DNA from: Streptomyces sp. NBC_00704 | GTDB lineage: Bacteria > Actinomycetota > Actinomycetes > Streptomycetales > Streptomycetaceae | NCBI RefSeq assembly: GCF_036226605.1 | Contig: NZ_CP109000.1 | Location: 4,088,501 to 4,152,500, forward strand | DNA: 64,000 nt | Direction: 5' to 3' | The notes under the pieces: model-generated | Seen by the model: only the letters and a program-made list of their open reading frames with translations | Told to the model about the DNA's origin: nothing | The model's database searches: none | Position numbers and translations under genes: made by a program | Shown here: piece after piece, positions 8,928 through 17,407 of the stretch | How positions within the stretch are numbered: position 1 is the first letter of the stretch | Layout: the number at the start of each line of letters is the position of its first letter

Positions 8928-11240
8928 ATGAACGCGCCGTACGACGGTGACCGCGGCCGGGCCGCGGGCGGCCCGGGGCGCCCCGAGGGCCCGCCGCCCG
9001 AGCAGGGCCAGGTGCCGCCGCAGCACCCCGCGGACATGTACCTCCAGGACGCCTACGACCAGGACCCCTACCGGGCCCAGGACCTCACCGCGCAGGACCC
9101 GGTCGCCGAGGCGCTCTACGACCGCGCGGCGCACCCTCCGCCGCCCCCGGGCTCCCAGGAGCCGCCGCAGCCCCTCTACGGCCGCCCCCCGCAGTCCCCG
9201 TACGCGCCCGACCCTCATGTGTGGGCCCAGACCCCCGCGCCCGAACCGGAGGGCCCCACGCAGTACCTCCCGTACGGCGACGACCCGCGCACCACCCAGT
9301 TCGTGGGCGTGGACGACCTGGTCACGCATTCCGGCGAGCAGCAGCACCAGCCGGACGCCTTCGCCCACCTGTTCCGGGACCAGCAGCAGAGCGGTTACCA
9401 GCAGGCCGGCTACCAGCAGGGCGACTCCCGCCCGCCGGCCGACGGCCCGGCCGTGCCCGGTCCGGCCCAGCCGCCGGGCGAGCAGGGCGCACCGCAGCAG
9501 TACCAGGCTCCGGTGGCCGCCACGCCCGCGATCGACCAGACCATGAACCTCACCGCGACACCCGACGCGCCCGCACCGGCCGCAGCCGCCGCTCCCGCCC
9601 CCAAGAAGGGCGGTCGCGCGTCCGGACTGCTGAAGTCCAGCGCCGTCATGGCGGCGGGCACGATGGTCTCCCGCCTCACCGGCTTCGTCCGCTCCGCGCT
9701 GATCGTCTCCGCGCTGGGCGTCGGCCTGCTCGGCGACACCTTCCAGGTGGCCTACCAGCTACCGACGATGATCTACATCCTGACCGTCGGCGGCGGACTC
9801 AACTCCGTCTTCGTGCCGCAGCTCGTGCGCGCCATGAAGGAGGACGAGGACGGCGGCGAGGCGTACGCCAACCGACTGCTCACCCTGGTCATGGTGGCGC
9901 TGGGCCTGCTCACGGTCGCCGCGATCGCCGCGGCCCCCGTCCTGATCCGCCTCCTGTCCGACTCGGTGGCCAGCAATCCGGCGGCCAACGACGTCGGCGT
10001 CACCTTCGTCCGCTACTTCCTGCCCTCGATCTTCTTCATGGGCGTCCACGTGGTGATGGGTCAGATCCTCAACGCCCGCGGCAAGTTCGGCGCCATGATG
10101 TGGACGCCCGTCCTGAACAACATCGTCATCATCGTGACGCTGGGCATGTTCATCTGGGTCTACGGCACCTCCGCCGACTCCGGCATGAAGGTCACGACCA
10201 TCCCGCCGGAGGGCGAGCGCCTCCTCGGGATCGGAATCCTGCTGGGCCTGGTCGTCCAGGCCCTCGCCATGATCCCGTACCTGCGCGAGACCGGGTTCCG
10301 GCTGCGGCTGCGCTTCGACTGGAAGGGTCACGGCCTCGGCAAGGCCGCGACACTCGCCAAGTGGACCGTCCTGTTCGTCCTGGCCAACCAGGCCGGCGCG
10401 CTCGTCGTGACCCAGCTGTCCACGTCGGCCGGCGAGGAGTCGCCGGTCGACGGCACGGGCTTCGCCGCCTACGCCAACGCCCAGCTGATCTGGGGCCTGC
10501 CGCAGGCCATCATCACCGTCTCCCTGATGGCCGCACTGCTGCCGCGCATCTCCCGTTCCGCCGCCGAGGGCGACGGCGGCGCGGTCCGCGACGACATCTC
10601 CCAGGGCCTGCGCACCACGGCCGTCGCGATCGTGCCGATCGCCTTCGGCTTCCTCGCCCTCGGCATCCCGATGTGCACGCTGATCTTCGGTTCCTCGGGC
10701 ACCAGCGAGGCCACGAACATGGGCTTCATGCTGATGGCCTTCGGCCTCGGCCTGATCCCCTACTCCGTGCAGTACGTCGTCCTGCGCGCCTTCTACGCCT
10801 ACGAAGACACCCGCACCCCCTTCTACAACACGGTCATCGTGGCCGCCGTCAACGCGGGCGCCTCGGCGGTCTGCTACTTCGTCCTGCCCGCCCGCTGGGC
10901 CGTGGTCGGCATGGCGGCCTCCTACGGCCTGGCCTACGGGATCGGCGTCGGCGTCGCCTGGAACCGGCTGCGCAAGCGGCTCGACGGCGACCTCGACGGC
11001 TCCCACGTCCTGCGGACCTACGCCCGCCTGTGCATCGCCTCCCTGCCCGCCGCCCTGATCAGCGGCGCGGCCTGCTACGGCATCGGACACAGCCTGGGCC
11101 AGGGCGCCCTGGGCTCCTTCGCCGCACTGCTGGCCGGCGGCGCGCTCCTGCTCGGCGTCTTCTTCCTCGCCGCCCGCAGAATGCGCATCGAGGAACTCAA
11201 CTCGCTGGTCGGCATGGTCCGCGGCCGCCTGGGGCGCTGA
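8928..11240 (+). CDS. murJ: Lipid II flippase MurJ (MviN)
   Basis: A 770-residue polytopic protein. Residues 1 to about 224 are a Pro/Gln/Tyr-rich disordered cytoplasmic extension. From KKGGRASGLLKSSAVMAAG onwards it has the MurJ/MVF core of about 14 helices, with the early TMVSRLTGFVRS motif. It moves lipid II across the membrane for peptidoglycan synthesis. In M. tuberculosis the same protein (Rv3910) is fused to a pseudokinase and an extracellular domain; here those parts are the next gene, 192 bp downstream. The ATG is preceded by GAGGTGGGG. Confidence 0.95.
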   Translation: MNAPYDGDRGRAAGGPGRPEGPPPEQGQVPPQHPADMYLQDAYDQDPYRAQDLTAQDPVAEALYDRAAHPPPPPGSQEPPQPLYGRPPQSPYAPDPHVWAQTPAPEPEGPTQYLPYGDDPRTTQFVGVDDLVTHSGEQQHQPDAFAHLFRDQQQSGYQQAGYQQGDSRPPADGPAVPGPAQPPGEQGAPQQYQAPVAATPAIDQTMNLTATPDAPAPAAAAAPAPKKGGRASGLLKSSAVMAAGTMVSRLTGFVRSALIVSALGVGLLGDTFQVAYQLPTMIYILTVGGGLNSVFVPQLVRAMKEDEDGGEAYANRLLTLVMVALGLLTVAAIAAAPVLIRLLSDSVASNPAANDVGVTFVRYFLPSIFFMGVHVVMGQILNARGKFGAMMWTPVLNNIVIIVTLGMFIWVYGTSADSGMKVTTIPPEGERLLGIGILLGLVVQALAMIPYLRETGFRLRLRFDWKGHGLGKAATLAKWTVLFVLANQAGALVVTQLSTSAGEESPVDGTGFAAYANAQLIWGLPQAIITVSLMAALLPRISRSAAEGDGGAVRDDISQGLRTTAVAIVPIAFGFLALGIPMCTLIFGSSGTSEATNMGFMLMAFGLGLIPYSVQYVVLRAFYAYEDTRTPFYNTVIVAAVNAGASAVCYFVLPARWAVVGMAASYGLAYGIGVGVAWNRLRKRLDGDLDGSHVLRTYARLCIASLPAALISGAACYGIGHSLGQGALGSFAALLAGGALLLGVFFLAARRMRIEELNSLVGMVRGRLGR

Positions 11241-11432
11241 CGACCACGGACGGACCGGGTCCGGGAAAGGAGCGCCGCCTGTTGAACGAAGGTGAGCGAG
11301 GGGCAGTCGCACAACCATCGTTCGCCGCCGCGTGTCGTGCATAGCGGCGGACTGTGGGCACAATTGGGTTCGGCGTCGGACGGCGCGCACGAGGTCGCAC
11401 GGCGCGCTCTGAATGGGGAGGCAGGAACGACG

Positions 11433-13151
11433 GTGGCGGAACGGAGCACAGCTGCCGTCGACGTGGCAGACAACAGCGGTGACGAACCGCTGACCGCACA
11501 AGCGGACCAGTCCACGGCCGACGGGGTGGTCAAGAACCGGGAGCAGGACACGGACACCGACGAGGCACAGGGGAGTGGCGGGACGGAACGTCCCGGGAAG
11601 GCCTCACCGCCGGAACTGCACAGCGGCCACAAGCTCGCCAGACGCTACCGACTCGAAGAGTGCGTCACCCGTCTGGACGGTTTCAGCAGTTGGCGAGCCG
11701 TCGACGAGAAACTCCGCCGTGCCGTGGGCGTCCACGTCCTGCCCGCGGACCACGCAAGGGCCCGTTCGGTGCTGGCCGCGGCGCGCTCCTCGGCGCTCCT
11801 CGGTGATCCCCGATTCGTCCAGGTGCTGGACGCCGTCGAGGAGAACGACCTCGTCTACGTCGTCCACGAGTGGCTGCCCGACGCCACCGAGCTGACCGCG
11901 CTGCTCGCGGCCGGCCCGCTGGAGCCGCACGACGCCTACCAGATGGTCAGCCAGATCGCCTCCGCGATGGCCGCGGCCCACCGGGAGGGCCTGGCGCATC
12001 TGCGGCTCAGCCCCAACGCCGTGCTGCGGACCTCGTCGGGACAGTGGCGCATCCGCGGCCTCGCCGTGAACGCCGCCCTGCGCGGCATCACCACCGACAC
12101 CCCCCAGCGCACCGACACCGAGGCGATCGGCGCACTGCTGTACGCGGCGCTCACCCAGCGCTGGCCGTACGAGAACGACGCCTACGGCCTGTCGGGGCTG
12201 CCCAAGGACGTCGGGCTGATCGCGCCCGACCAGGTACGGGCCGGCGTCCACCGGGGCCTGTCCGAGCTGTCCATGCGCGCGCTCGTCAACGACGGCGCGA
12301 CCGCCTCCCGCCACGAGGCCCCCTGCACCACGCCGGAGGAACTGGTCAAGGCGATCGGCGAGATGCCCCGCATCCGACCGCCGGAGCCCGCGTTCACCGC
12401 GCCTCCGGAGTACCAGCGCACGACGTACCAGCAGGGCACCTACGGCCGGCCGGCTCCGCATCCGGGCGCCACGCAGGCCGTGCCGACACCTCCGCCTCCC
12501 TTGCAGAGCCGCACCGGCAGGGCCCTGAAATGGGCGGTCTCCGCCCTCCTCATCGCCGCGCTCGGCCTCGGCAGCTGGCAGCTCGCCGACGCCCTCGTGG
12601 ACCGCACCCGCTCCGACGACACCAACCAGACCCGGACGACGGACGAGGGCGACAAGAACAGCGCCGCGCCCAAGCCCGTCAAGCAGCTGAAGATCCTCGA
12701 CGCTGCCGAGTACGTGGTGAGCGGTGACTCCCAGCACCCCGGTGACGTCGGCGAGACCTACGACAACGACAGCGCGACCTACTGGCGGACGTCGAGCTTC
12801 AGGGCCGGTCCGCCCCTCGCGCCCTACAAGCCCGGCGTGGGCATCGTCTACGACCTCGGCTCGGCGCACGAGGTCTCGAAAGCCGCCATAGGGCTCTACT
12901 ACGGCGGCAACCACACGACCGTGCACCTGTACGCCGCGGACTCCCTGAATCCGTCGCCGAGCGCCCTGAAGTCGATGCAGAAGATCGGCACACTCACCAC
13001 GACCGGAACCAGCGCCACCGTGAAGGCGTCCAAGGCGGTCAAGACCCGCTATGTGCTCGTCTGGCTGACGGCCCTGCCGTACGCTGCCGGCGATCAGTAC
13101 AGCGGCGACGGTTACAAGCAGGGCATCACCGACGTGAAATTCACGGGGTGA
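11433..13151 (+). CDS. Membrane pseudokinase with extracellular discoidin-like domain
   Basis: A 572-residue protein with a kinase-like domain (about 70-310), a Pro-rich linker, one transmembrane helix (about 364-389) and a C-terminal extracellular beta domain (about 430-572) that resembles carbohydrate-binding discoidin folds. All catalytic motifs are gone: the VAVK lysine strand reads VGVHVL, HRD reads HLRLSPN, and DFG reads IRGLAV, so it should not phosphorylate. This is the split-off second half of mycobacterial MviN/Rv3910, whose phosphorylated pseudokinase recruits FhaA to hold back lipid II flipping. The GTG at 11433 (AGGA 6 nt upstream) is chosen because the extra 47 codons back to a GTG at 11292 have poor GC3. 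Confidence 0.85.
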   Translation: MAERSTAAVDVADNSGDEPLTAQADQSTADGVVKNREQDTDTDEAQGSGGTERPGKASPPELHSGHKLARRYRLEECVTRLDGFSSWRAVDEKLRRAVGVHVLPADHARARSVLAAARSSALLGDPRFVQVLDAVEENDLVYVVHEWLPDATELTALLAAGPLEPHDAYQMVSQIASAMAAAHREGLAHLRLSPNAVLRTSSGQWRIRGLAVNAALRGITTDTPQRTDTEAIGALLYAALTQRWPYENDAYGLSGLPKDVGLIAPDQVRAGVHRGLSELSMRALVNDGATASRHEAPCTTPEELVKAIGEMPRIRPPEPAFTAPPEYQRTTYQQGTYGRPAPHPGATQAVPTPPPPLQSRTGRALKWAVSALLIAALGLGSWQLADALVDRTRSDDTNQTRTTDEGDKNSAAPKPVKQLKILDAAEYVVSGDSQHPGDVGETYDNDSATYWRTSSFRAGPPLAPYKPGVGIVYDLGSAHEVSKAAIGLYYGGNHTTVHLYAADSLNPSPSALKSMQKIGTLTTTGTSATVKASKAVKTRYVLVWLTALPYAAGDQYSGDGYKQGITDVKFTG

Positions 13152-13178
13152 CGCCGCACCGAAGGGGGAGGGGGTCCG

Positions 13179-13904
13179 ATGGCGGAAGACTCCGGGTACG
13201 ACGGAGTGAGCGACCAGGATCTCCTCACCCGCCACGTCGAGGGCGACCCCGACGCCTTCGGTGAGCTCGTGCGGCGTCACCGGGACCGGCTCTGGGCGGT
13301 GGCGCTGCGCACGCTGGGGGACCGCGAGGAGGCCGCTGACGCCGTCCAGGACGCCCTCGTCTCCGCCTACCGGGCCGCCCACACCTTCCGCGGCCAGTCC
13401 GCCGTCACGACCTGGCTGCACCGCATCACGGTGAACGCGTGCCTGGACCGGGCGCGCAAGGCGGCATCCCGCAAGACCTCTCCGGTGGACGACACCGAGC
13501 GCCTGGAGCAGCTCCTCGAACCGCACGAGTCGGCCGCCGCCCCGGCGGAACGCAACGACCTGCACCGCCAGCTCCTGGAAGCGCTCGGCACGCTCCCGCC
13601 CGATCAACGTTGCGCCCTGGTCCTCGTGGACATGCAGGGCTACCCGGTCGCCGAAGCCGCCCGCGTACTCGACGTGCCGACCGGAACGGTGAAGAGCCGC
13701 TGCGCACGGGGCAGAGCCAGACTCCTCCCCCTGCTCGCCCATCTGCGCCCCGAAGGCTCCCGAGCGGGGAGAGAAGGCGGCCCAGGACGGAACCGGGTCC
13801 AGGAGACATCCGTCCCACCGGCAGCGGACCCTCGCACCGAGGGCCCGGACAACGCCGGAACAGGCGATTCAGCTGCTGTGAAGGGCGGAGGTGGGCGAGC
13901 GTGA
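13179..13904 (+). CDS. sigM: RNA polymerase ECF sigma factor SigM
   Basis: A 241-residue group 4 sigma factor. Region 2 covers about residues 20-90 (DPDAFGELVRRHRDRLWAVA to REEAADAVQDALVSAYRAA). Region 4 covers about 130-180 and includes the helix-turn-helix GYPVAEAARVLDVPTGTVKS. A Gly/Pro-rich tail of about 50 residues follows. It starts 27 bp after the pseudokinase gene and its stop overlaps the start of the anti-sigma gene by 4 bp (GTGA), so the two are translationally coupled. The order murJ-sigM-anti-sigma-trxB-trxA is the same as M. tuberculosis Rv3910-Rv3914, which supports the SigM assignment. Confidence 0.9.
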   Translation: MAEDSGYDGVSDQDLLTRHVEGDPDAFGELVRRHRDRLWAVALRTLGDREEAADAVQDALVSAYRAAHTFRGQSAVTTWLHRITVNACLDRARKAASRKTSPVDDTERLEQLLEPHESAAAPAERNDLHRQLLEALGTLPPDQRCALVLVDMQGYPVAEAARVLDVPTGTVKSRCARGRARLLPLLAHLRPEGSRAGREGGPGRNRVQETSVPPAADPRTEGPDNAGTGDSAAVKGGGGRA

Positions 13905-14848
13905 CATCGACGACGGACACGACCGGACACCCGGACGTCACCGAGATCTCCGACCTCACCGAGGGCCTGCTCACCCCCGACCGAAGCGCCGCCGTACGTC
14001 GCCATCTGGAGTCCTGCGAACTCTGCGCCGACGTCCACGCCTCGCTGGAGGAGATCCGCGGCCTGCTGGGTGACCTTCCCGGGCCACCGCGCATGCCGGA
14101 CGACGTCTCCCATCGCATCGACGCGGCACTGGCAGCCGAGGCCCTGCTCAACGCCACGGCAGCAGACGACCGCGACAACGCCCACGCACCAGCCGGCGTA
14201 CACGAACCAGCCGACGTATTCGCCGCCGACAGCGATGGGACCACTGCCCCCGACGGGGTCGGTGTTTCACGTGAAACACCGTCGACGACGGACCGCCCTT
14301 CGGGACGACCCCGCGCCACGACCGGCCCGGGACGCAAAGACCGTCCGGGCCGGAGGCGCGGCAACCGGCGCAGGACGGCGTTCCTCGGTGCGGTCTTCAC
14401 GGCCGCGGCTCTGGGGCTCGGCTCCGTGTTGGTGTCTTCCCTCACAGGCGGCGGCGGAACCCCGGACACGGCGGCCCACCAGACCGCGGCGCCCGACACC
14501 TTCTCCGCGAGCAAACTCAAGACGCAGGTCACCGATCTCCTGGCCGCATCCGGCGGCTCTCGCTCGCCGTCCAGCATGGGCATCCAGGGCGAGCCCGAGA
14601 ACCGGACACCGAAGATCCTTCGGCAGCCCACGGTTCCGCCGTGTGTGCAGAAGGGCATCGGACGCAGCGAAGGAGCCCTGGCCACGGAGACGGGTACATA
14701 TCAGGGGAAGGACGCCGTGCTCGTCGTGCTGCCCGACGCCACGGACAGCACACGGGTCGACGCCTACATCGTCGACACGGCCTGTGTGGATCATCCGTCG
14801 TCGGGCCCGGCCGCGGTGCTGCTGAAAACGAGCTACGTCCGCCGCTGA
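13901..14848 (+). CDS. Membrane anti-sigma factor of SigM (zinc-type motif)
   Basis: A 315-residue protein. The N-terminal anti-sigma domain has H35-x3-C39-x2-C42 (HLESCELC), the zinc-binding motif of ZAS anti-sigma factors. A disordered linker contains a parS site read as VSRET. One transmembrane helix (about 160-185) precedes an extracellular C-terminal domain of about 125 residues. It should hold SigM at the membrane until released by an envelope or redox signal; this is inferred from the family and from coupling to sigM. The GTG at 13901 overlaps the sigM stop and has GGGCGGAGG upstream. Confidence 0.85.
   Translation: MTSTTDTTGHPDVTEISDLTEGLLTPDRSAAVRRHLESCELCADVHASLEEIRGLLGDLPGPPRMPDDVSHRIDAALAAEALLNATAADDRDNAHAPAGVHEPADVFAADSDGTTAPDGVGVSRETPSTTDRPSGRPRATTGPGRKDRPGRRRGNRRRTAFLGAVFTAAALGLGSVLVSSLTGGGGTPDTAAHQTAAPDTFSASKLKTQVTDLLAASGGSRSPSSMGIQGEPENRTPKILRQPTVPPCVQKGIGRSEGALATETGTYQGKDAVLVVLPDATDSTRVDAYIVDTACVDHPSSGPAAVLLKTSYVRR
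14264..14277. promoter_or_regulatory. parS: parS site 3, inside the anti-sigma gene
   Basis: A perfect GTTTCACGTGAAAC. It falls in the linker codons of the anti-sigma gene and encodes VSRET. Confidence 0.95.
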
Positions 14849-14931
14849 CGAAGCGACGCTTCACCCCGATCCCACGCGGTGGTCACCTCGGGCCCCGCAC
14901 GACGTCCTCCCTTCGTGTGCCCGGACACAGC

Positions 14932-14958
14932 GGGAATGTACGCCCCTTAGGATCCGTT
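14932..14958 (+). promoter_or_regulatory. Sigma-R-type promoter of trxBA
   Basis: GGGAAT at 14932-14937, exactly 18 nt of spacer, then GTT at 14956-14958. This matches the sigma-R consensus GGAAT-N18-GTT of the disulfide-stress regulon, of which trxBA is a classic S. coelicolor target. It lies 69 bp before the trxB start. Confidence 0.85.
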
Positions 14959-15026
14959 GGGTGGGGTGAGAGTCTGCAGAGGCTCCCCCGGTCGACCGAC
15001 GCTGTCCAGAGACGAGGAACCAAGCC

Positions 15027-15995
15027 GTGAGCGACGTCCGTAACGTGATCATCATCGGCTCCGGGCCCGCCGGCTACACCGCGGCCCTCTACACCGCGCG
15101 CGCCTCGCTGAAGCCGCTGGTGTTCGAAGGCGCCGTCACGGCGGGCGGCGCACTGATGAACACCACCGAGGTGGAGAACTTCCCCGGCTTCCAGGACGGC
15201 ATCATGGGCCCCGAGCTCATGGACAACATGCGCGCCCAGGCCGAGCGTTTCGGCGCCGAGCTGATCCCCGACGACATCGTCTCCGTCGACCTCACCGGTG
15301 AGATCAAGACCGTCACGGACACCGCCGGCACGGTCCACCGCGCCAAGGCCGTCATCGTCACCACCGGCTCGCAGCACCGCAAGCTCGGGCTGCCGAACGA
15401 GGACGCCCTCTCCGGCCGCGGTGTCTCCTGGTGCGCCACGTGTGACGGGTTCTTCTTCAAGGACCAGGACATCGCCGTCATCGGCGGCGGTGACACCGCC
15501 ATGGAGGAGGCCACCTTCCTCTCCCGGTTCGCCAAGTCCGTGACGATCGTCCACCGCCGCGACACCCTGCGCGCCTCCAAGGCGATGCAAGAGCGCGCCT
15601 TCGCCGACCCGAAGATCAAGTTCATCTGGGACAGCGAGGTCGCCGAGATCCAGGGCGACCCCAAGCTGGCCGGGCTGAAGCTACGCAACCTCAAGACCGG
15701 CGAACTCTCGGACCTGCCGGTGACGGGCCTGTTCATCGCGATCGGCCACGACCCGCGTACCGAGCTCTTCAAGGGGCAGCTGGACCTCGATGAGGAGGGC
15801 TACCTGAAGGTCGCCGCGCCCTCCACCCGGACGAACGTGACGGGCGTCTTCGCCGCCGGTGACGTCGTGGACCACACCTACCGTCAGGCGATCACCGCGG
15901 CCGGCACCGGCTGCTCCTCCGCTCTCGACGCCGAGCGCTACCTCGCCGCCCTCGCGGACGAGGAGCAGGCCGAGCCCGAGAAGACCTCCGTCTGA
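15027..15995 (+). CDS. trxB: Thioredoxin-disulfide reductase
   Basis: A 322-residue cytoplasmic FAD/NADPH enzyme that reduces thioredoxin. The FAD-binding GSGPAGYTAAL is at the N-terminus, the redox pair C136-A-T-C139 sits in SWCATCDG, and the NADPH-binding GGGDTAMEEA follows. The length is standard. It starts at a GTG with GAGGAA 7 nt upstream. It forms an operon with trxA (34 bp gap) under the sigma-R-type promoter at 14932. It lies next to sigM as in mycobacteria. Confidence 0.97.
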   Translation: MSDVRNVIIIGSGPAGYTAALYTARASLKPLVFEGAVTAGGALMNTTEVENFPGFQDGIMGPELMDNMRAQAERFGAELIPDDIVSVDLTGEIKTVTDTAGTVHRAKAVIVTTGSQHRKLGLPNEDALSGRGVSWCATCDGFFFKDQDIAVIGGGDTAMEEATFLSRFAKSVTIVHRRDTLRASKAMQERAFADPKIKFIWDSEVAEIQGDPKLAGLKLRNLKTGELSDLPVTGLFIAIGHDPRTELFKGQLDLDEEGYLKVAAPSTRTNVTGVFAAGDVVDHTYRQAITAAGTGCSSALDAERYLAALADEEQAEPEKTSV

Positions 15996-16029
15996 TCCCC
16001 TCCCCCGCACAAGAATGAAGGAGCCCCCT

Positions 16030-16362
16030 GTGGCCGGCACCCTGAAGAATGTGACCGACGCCGACTTCGAAGAGGTCGTCCTCAAGAGCGACAAGCCTGT
16101 CCTGGTGGACTTCTGGGCCGAGTGGTGCGGCCCGTGCCGTCAGATCGCGCCCTCCCTCGAGGCCATCGCGGCCGAGCACGGCGAGAAGATCGAGATCGTC
16201 AAGCTCAACATCGACGAGAACCCGAACACGGCCGCCAAGTACGGCGTCATGTCGATCCCGACCCTGAACGTGTACCAGGGCGGCGAGGTCGCCAAGACGA
16301 TCGTCGGCGCCAAGCCCAAGGCCGCGCTCGTCCGCGACCTGGAGACCTTCATCTCCGAGTGA
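16030..16362 (+). CDS. trxA: Thioredoxin
   Basis: A 110-residue thioredoxin with the active site W32-C33-G-P-C36 and the cis-Pro loop SIPTLNVY. It is the protein-disulfide reductant recycled by TrxB. The GTG at 16030 is chosen because AAGGAG sits 6 nt upstream; an ATG at 16015 overlaps that ribosome site. A strong terminator follows directly after parS site 4. Confidence 0.96.
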   Translation: MAGTLKNVTDADFEEVVLKSDKPVLVDFWAEWCGPCRQIAPSLEAIAAEHGEKIEIVKLNIDENPNTAAKYGVMSIPTLNVYQGGEVAKTIVGAKPKAALVRDLETFISE

Positions 16363-16391
16363 CGCGCCGTTCCGTCGTGCCGACGGTCGAT

Positions 16392-16405
16392 GTTTCACGT
16401 GAAAC
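16392..16405. promoter_or_regulatory. parS: parS site 4
   Basis: A perfect GTTTCACGTGAAAC between trxA and the terminator; its last base is the first base of the terminator stem. Confidence 0.95.
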
Positions 16406-16442
16406 AGGGAAGGGCCGGTCCTCACGGACCGGCCCTTCCCTG
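16405..16442. terminator. Bidirectional terminator between trxA and the GNAT gene
   Basis: A perfect 17-bp stem (arm CAGGGAAGGGCCGGTCC) with a 4-nt TCAC loop between two convergent genes. It abuts the parS site. Confidence 0.9.
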
Positions 16443-16461
16443 TGTCGGATGTCGGAGACCG

Positions 16462-17079
16462 TCAGAGCGGTCGCAACACCGGCTCCTTCTGGACCGCTCC
16501 CAGCAAACGGTCGAGCGCCATCTCCACGTCTTCCTTCCAGGAGAGCGTGCTCCTCAACTCCAGTCTCAGCCGGGGGTGGGCGGGATGAGGGCGCACGGTC
16601 TTGAAGCCCACCGCCAGCAGATGATCGGCCGGGAGCAGACAGGCCGGTTCCTTCCATCGGGTGTCGCCGAACGCCTCGATGGCCTTGAAGCCCCGTCTCA
16701 GCAGATCCTTGGCGACCGTCTGCACCATCACCCGGCCCAGCCCCTGCCCCTGGTAGCCCGGCATGATGAACGCCGTCATGAGCTGGACGGCGTCCGGTGA
16801 CACCGGGCTGGTGGGGAAGGCCGTCGAGCGGGGGACATAGGCGGGGGGTGCGTAGAGCACGAAGCCCACGGGGACGTCGTCCACGTAGACGACACGACCG
16901 CACGATCCCCAGTCCAACAGGACGGCGGAGATCCAGGCCTCTTTCTCCAGTGCGGTCGTCCCGGCCTTCAGCGCGGCTTCGCCGCTGACGGGATCGAGTT
17001 CCCAGAAGACGCACGAGCGACAGCGCTGGGGAAGGTCCTGAACGTTGTCCAGCGTGAGCGGTACGAGCCGACGCCCCAT
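16462..17079 (-). CDS. GNAT-family N-acetyltransferase
   Basis: A 205-residue protein. The acetyl-CoA-binding motif appears as PGYQGQGLGRVMVQ in the middle of the chain. The N-terminus carries the conserved RCRSCVFWELDP block of this Streptomyces GNAT subfamily. The substrate is unknown. The ATG at 17079 has GAGGAA upstream. The gene ends at the terminator shared with trxA. In the S. coelicolor order it sits between trxA and parB, as here. Confidence 0.88.
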   Translation of the reverse strand: MGRRLVPLTLDNVQDLPQRCRSCVFWELDPVSGEAALKAGTTALEKEAWISAVLLDWGSCGRVVYVDDVPVGFVLYAPPAYVPRSTAFPTSPVSPDAVQLMTAFIMPGYQGQGLGRVMVQTVAKDLLRRGFKAIEAFGDTRWKEPACLLPADHLLAVGFKTVRPHPAHPRLRLELRSTLSWKEDVEMALDRLLGAVQKEPVLRPL

Positions 17080-17225
17080 GAAGGCTGTTCCTCGCTTCCT
17101 TGGCCCGCTCCACCGCGAGCTGCCGTCAGAGCGCTCCGTTCCCTGAGCAGACTGCCGACGAACCCGCCGACCACGCCCAGCCCCAGTCCGGCGCTCACCA
17201 GTCCGGTCCGGCCCATCGTTCGCAT
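16968..17225 (-). CDS. Possible small glycine-rich membrane protein
   Basis: An 85-codon frame starts at an ATG (17225) with GGGAGG about 9 nt upstream. The first 30 residues form a glycine-zipper-like hydrophobic segment (GLVSAGLGLGVVGGFVGSLL) with good GC3 bias. The rest looks less protein-like, and the last 112 bp overlap the start of the GNAT gene. I do not recognise it. It could be a real small membrane protein leading the GNAT transcript, or a chance frame. Confidence 0.35.
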   Translation of the reverse strand: MRTMGRTGLVSAGLGLGVVGGFVGSLLRERSALTAARGGAGQGSEEQPSWGVGSYRSRWTTFRTFPSAVARASSGNSIPSAAKPR

Positions 17226-17276
17226 GGCCCCCGCCTCCCGCTCCGAGGTACTGCCAGGTGGACGCGCCAAAGCCTT

Positions 17277-17300
17277 ATCGCATCGTATCCACGATGCGAT
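17277..17300. promoter_or_regulatory. Perfect 10-bp inverted repeat, candidate operator
   Basis: ATCGCATCGT and ACGATGCGAT separated by 4 nt (ATCC), about 50 bp upstream of the small ORF that precedes the GNAT gene. The position and symmetry fit a regulator site; the regulator is unknown. Confidence 0.45.
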
Positions 17301-17324
17301 CCCCTCGACAGCGCACGCAAGCAA

Positions 17325-17367
17325 AGAGCGAGCCGTGTCCGGTACTCACCGGACAACGGCTCGCTCT
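17325..17367 (-). terminator. Terminator of the parAB operon
   Basis: A long hairpin (AGAGCGAGCCGT..GTCCGGT pairing with ACCGGAC..ACGGCTCGCTCT, one bulged base, loop ACTC) 41 bp downstream of the parB stop. Confidence 0.75.
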
Positions 17368-17407
17368 GAACGGCTCAAGCACGGCACTGTCACTGCCGAG
17401 GCCGGGC

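Noticed and set aside
11292..11432. Upstream start for the pseudokinase gene
   Set aside because: About 13 of 47 codons end in A or T, far more than in the body of the gene, so it reads as leader sequence.
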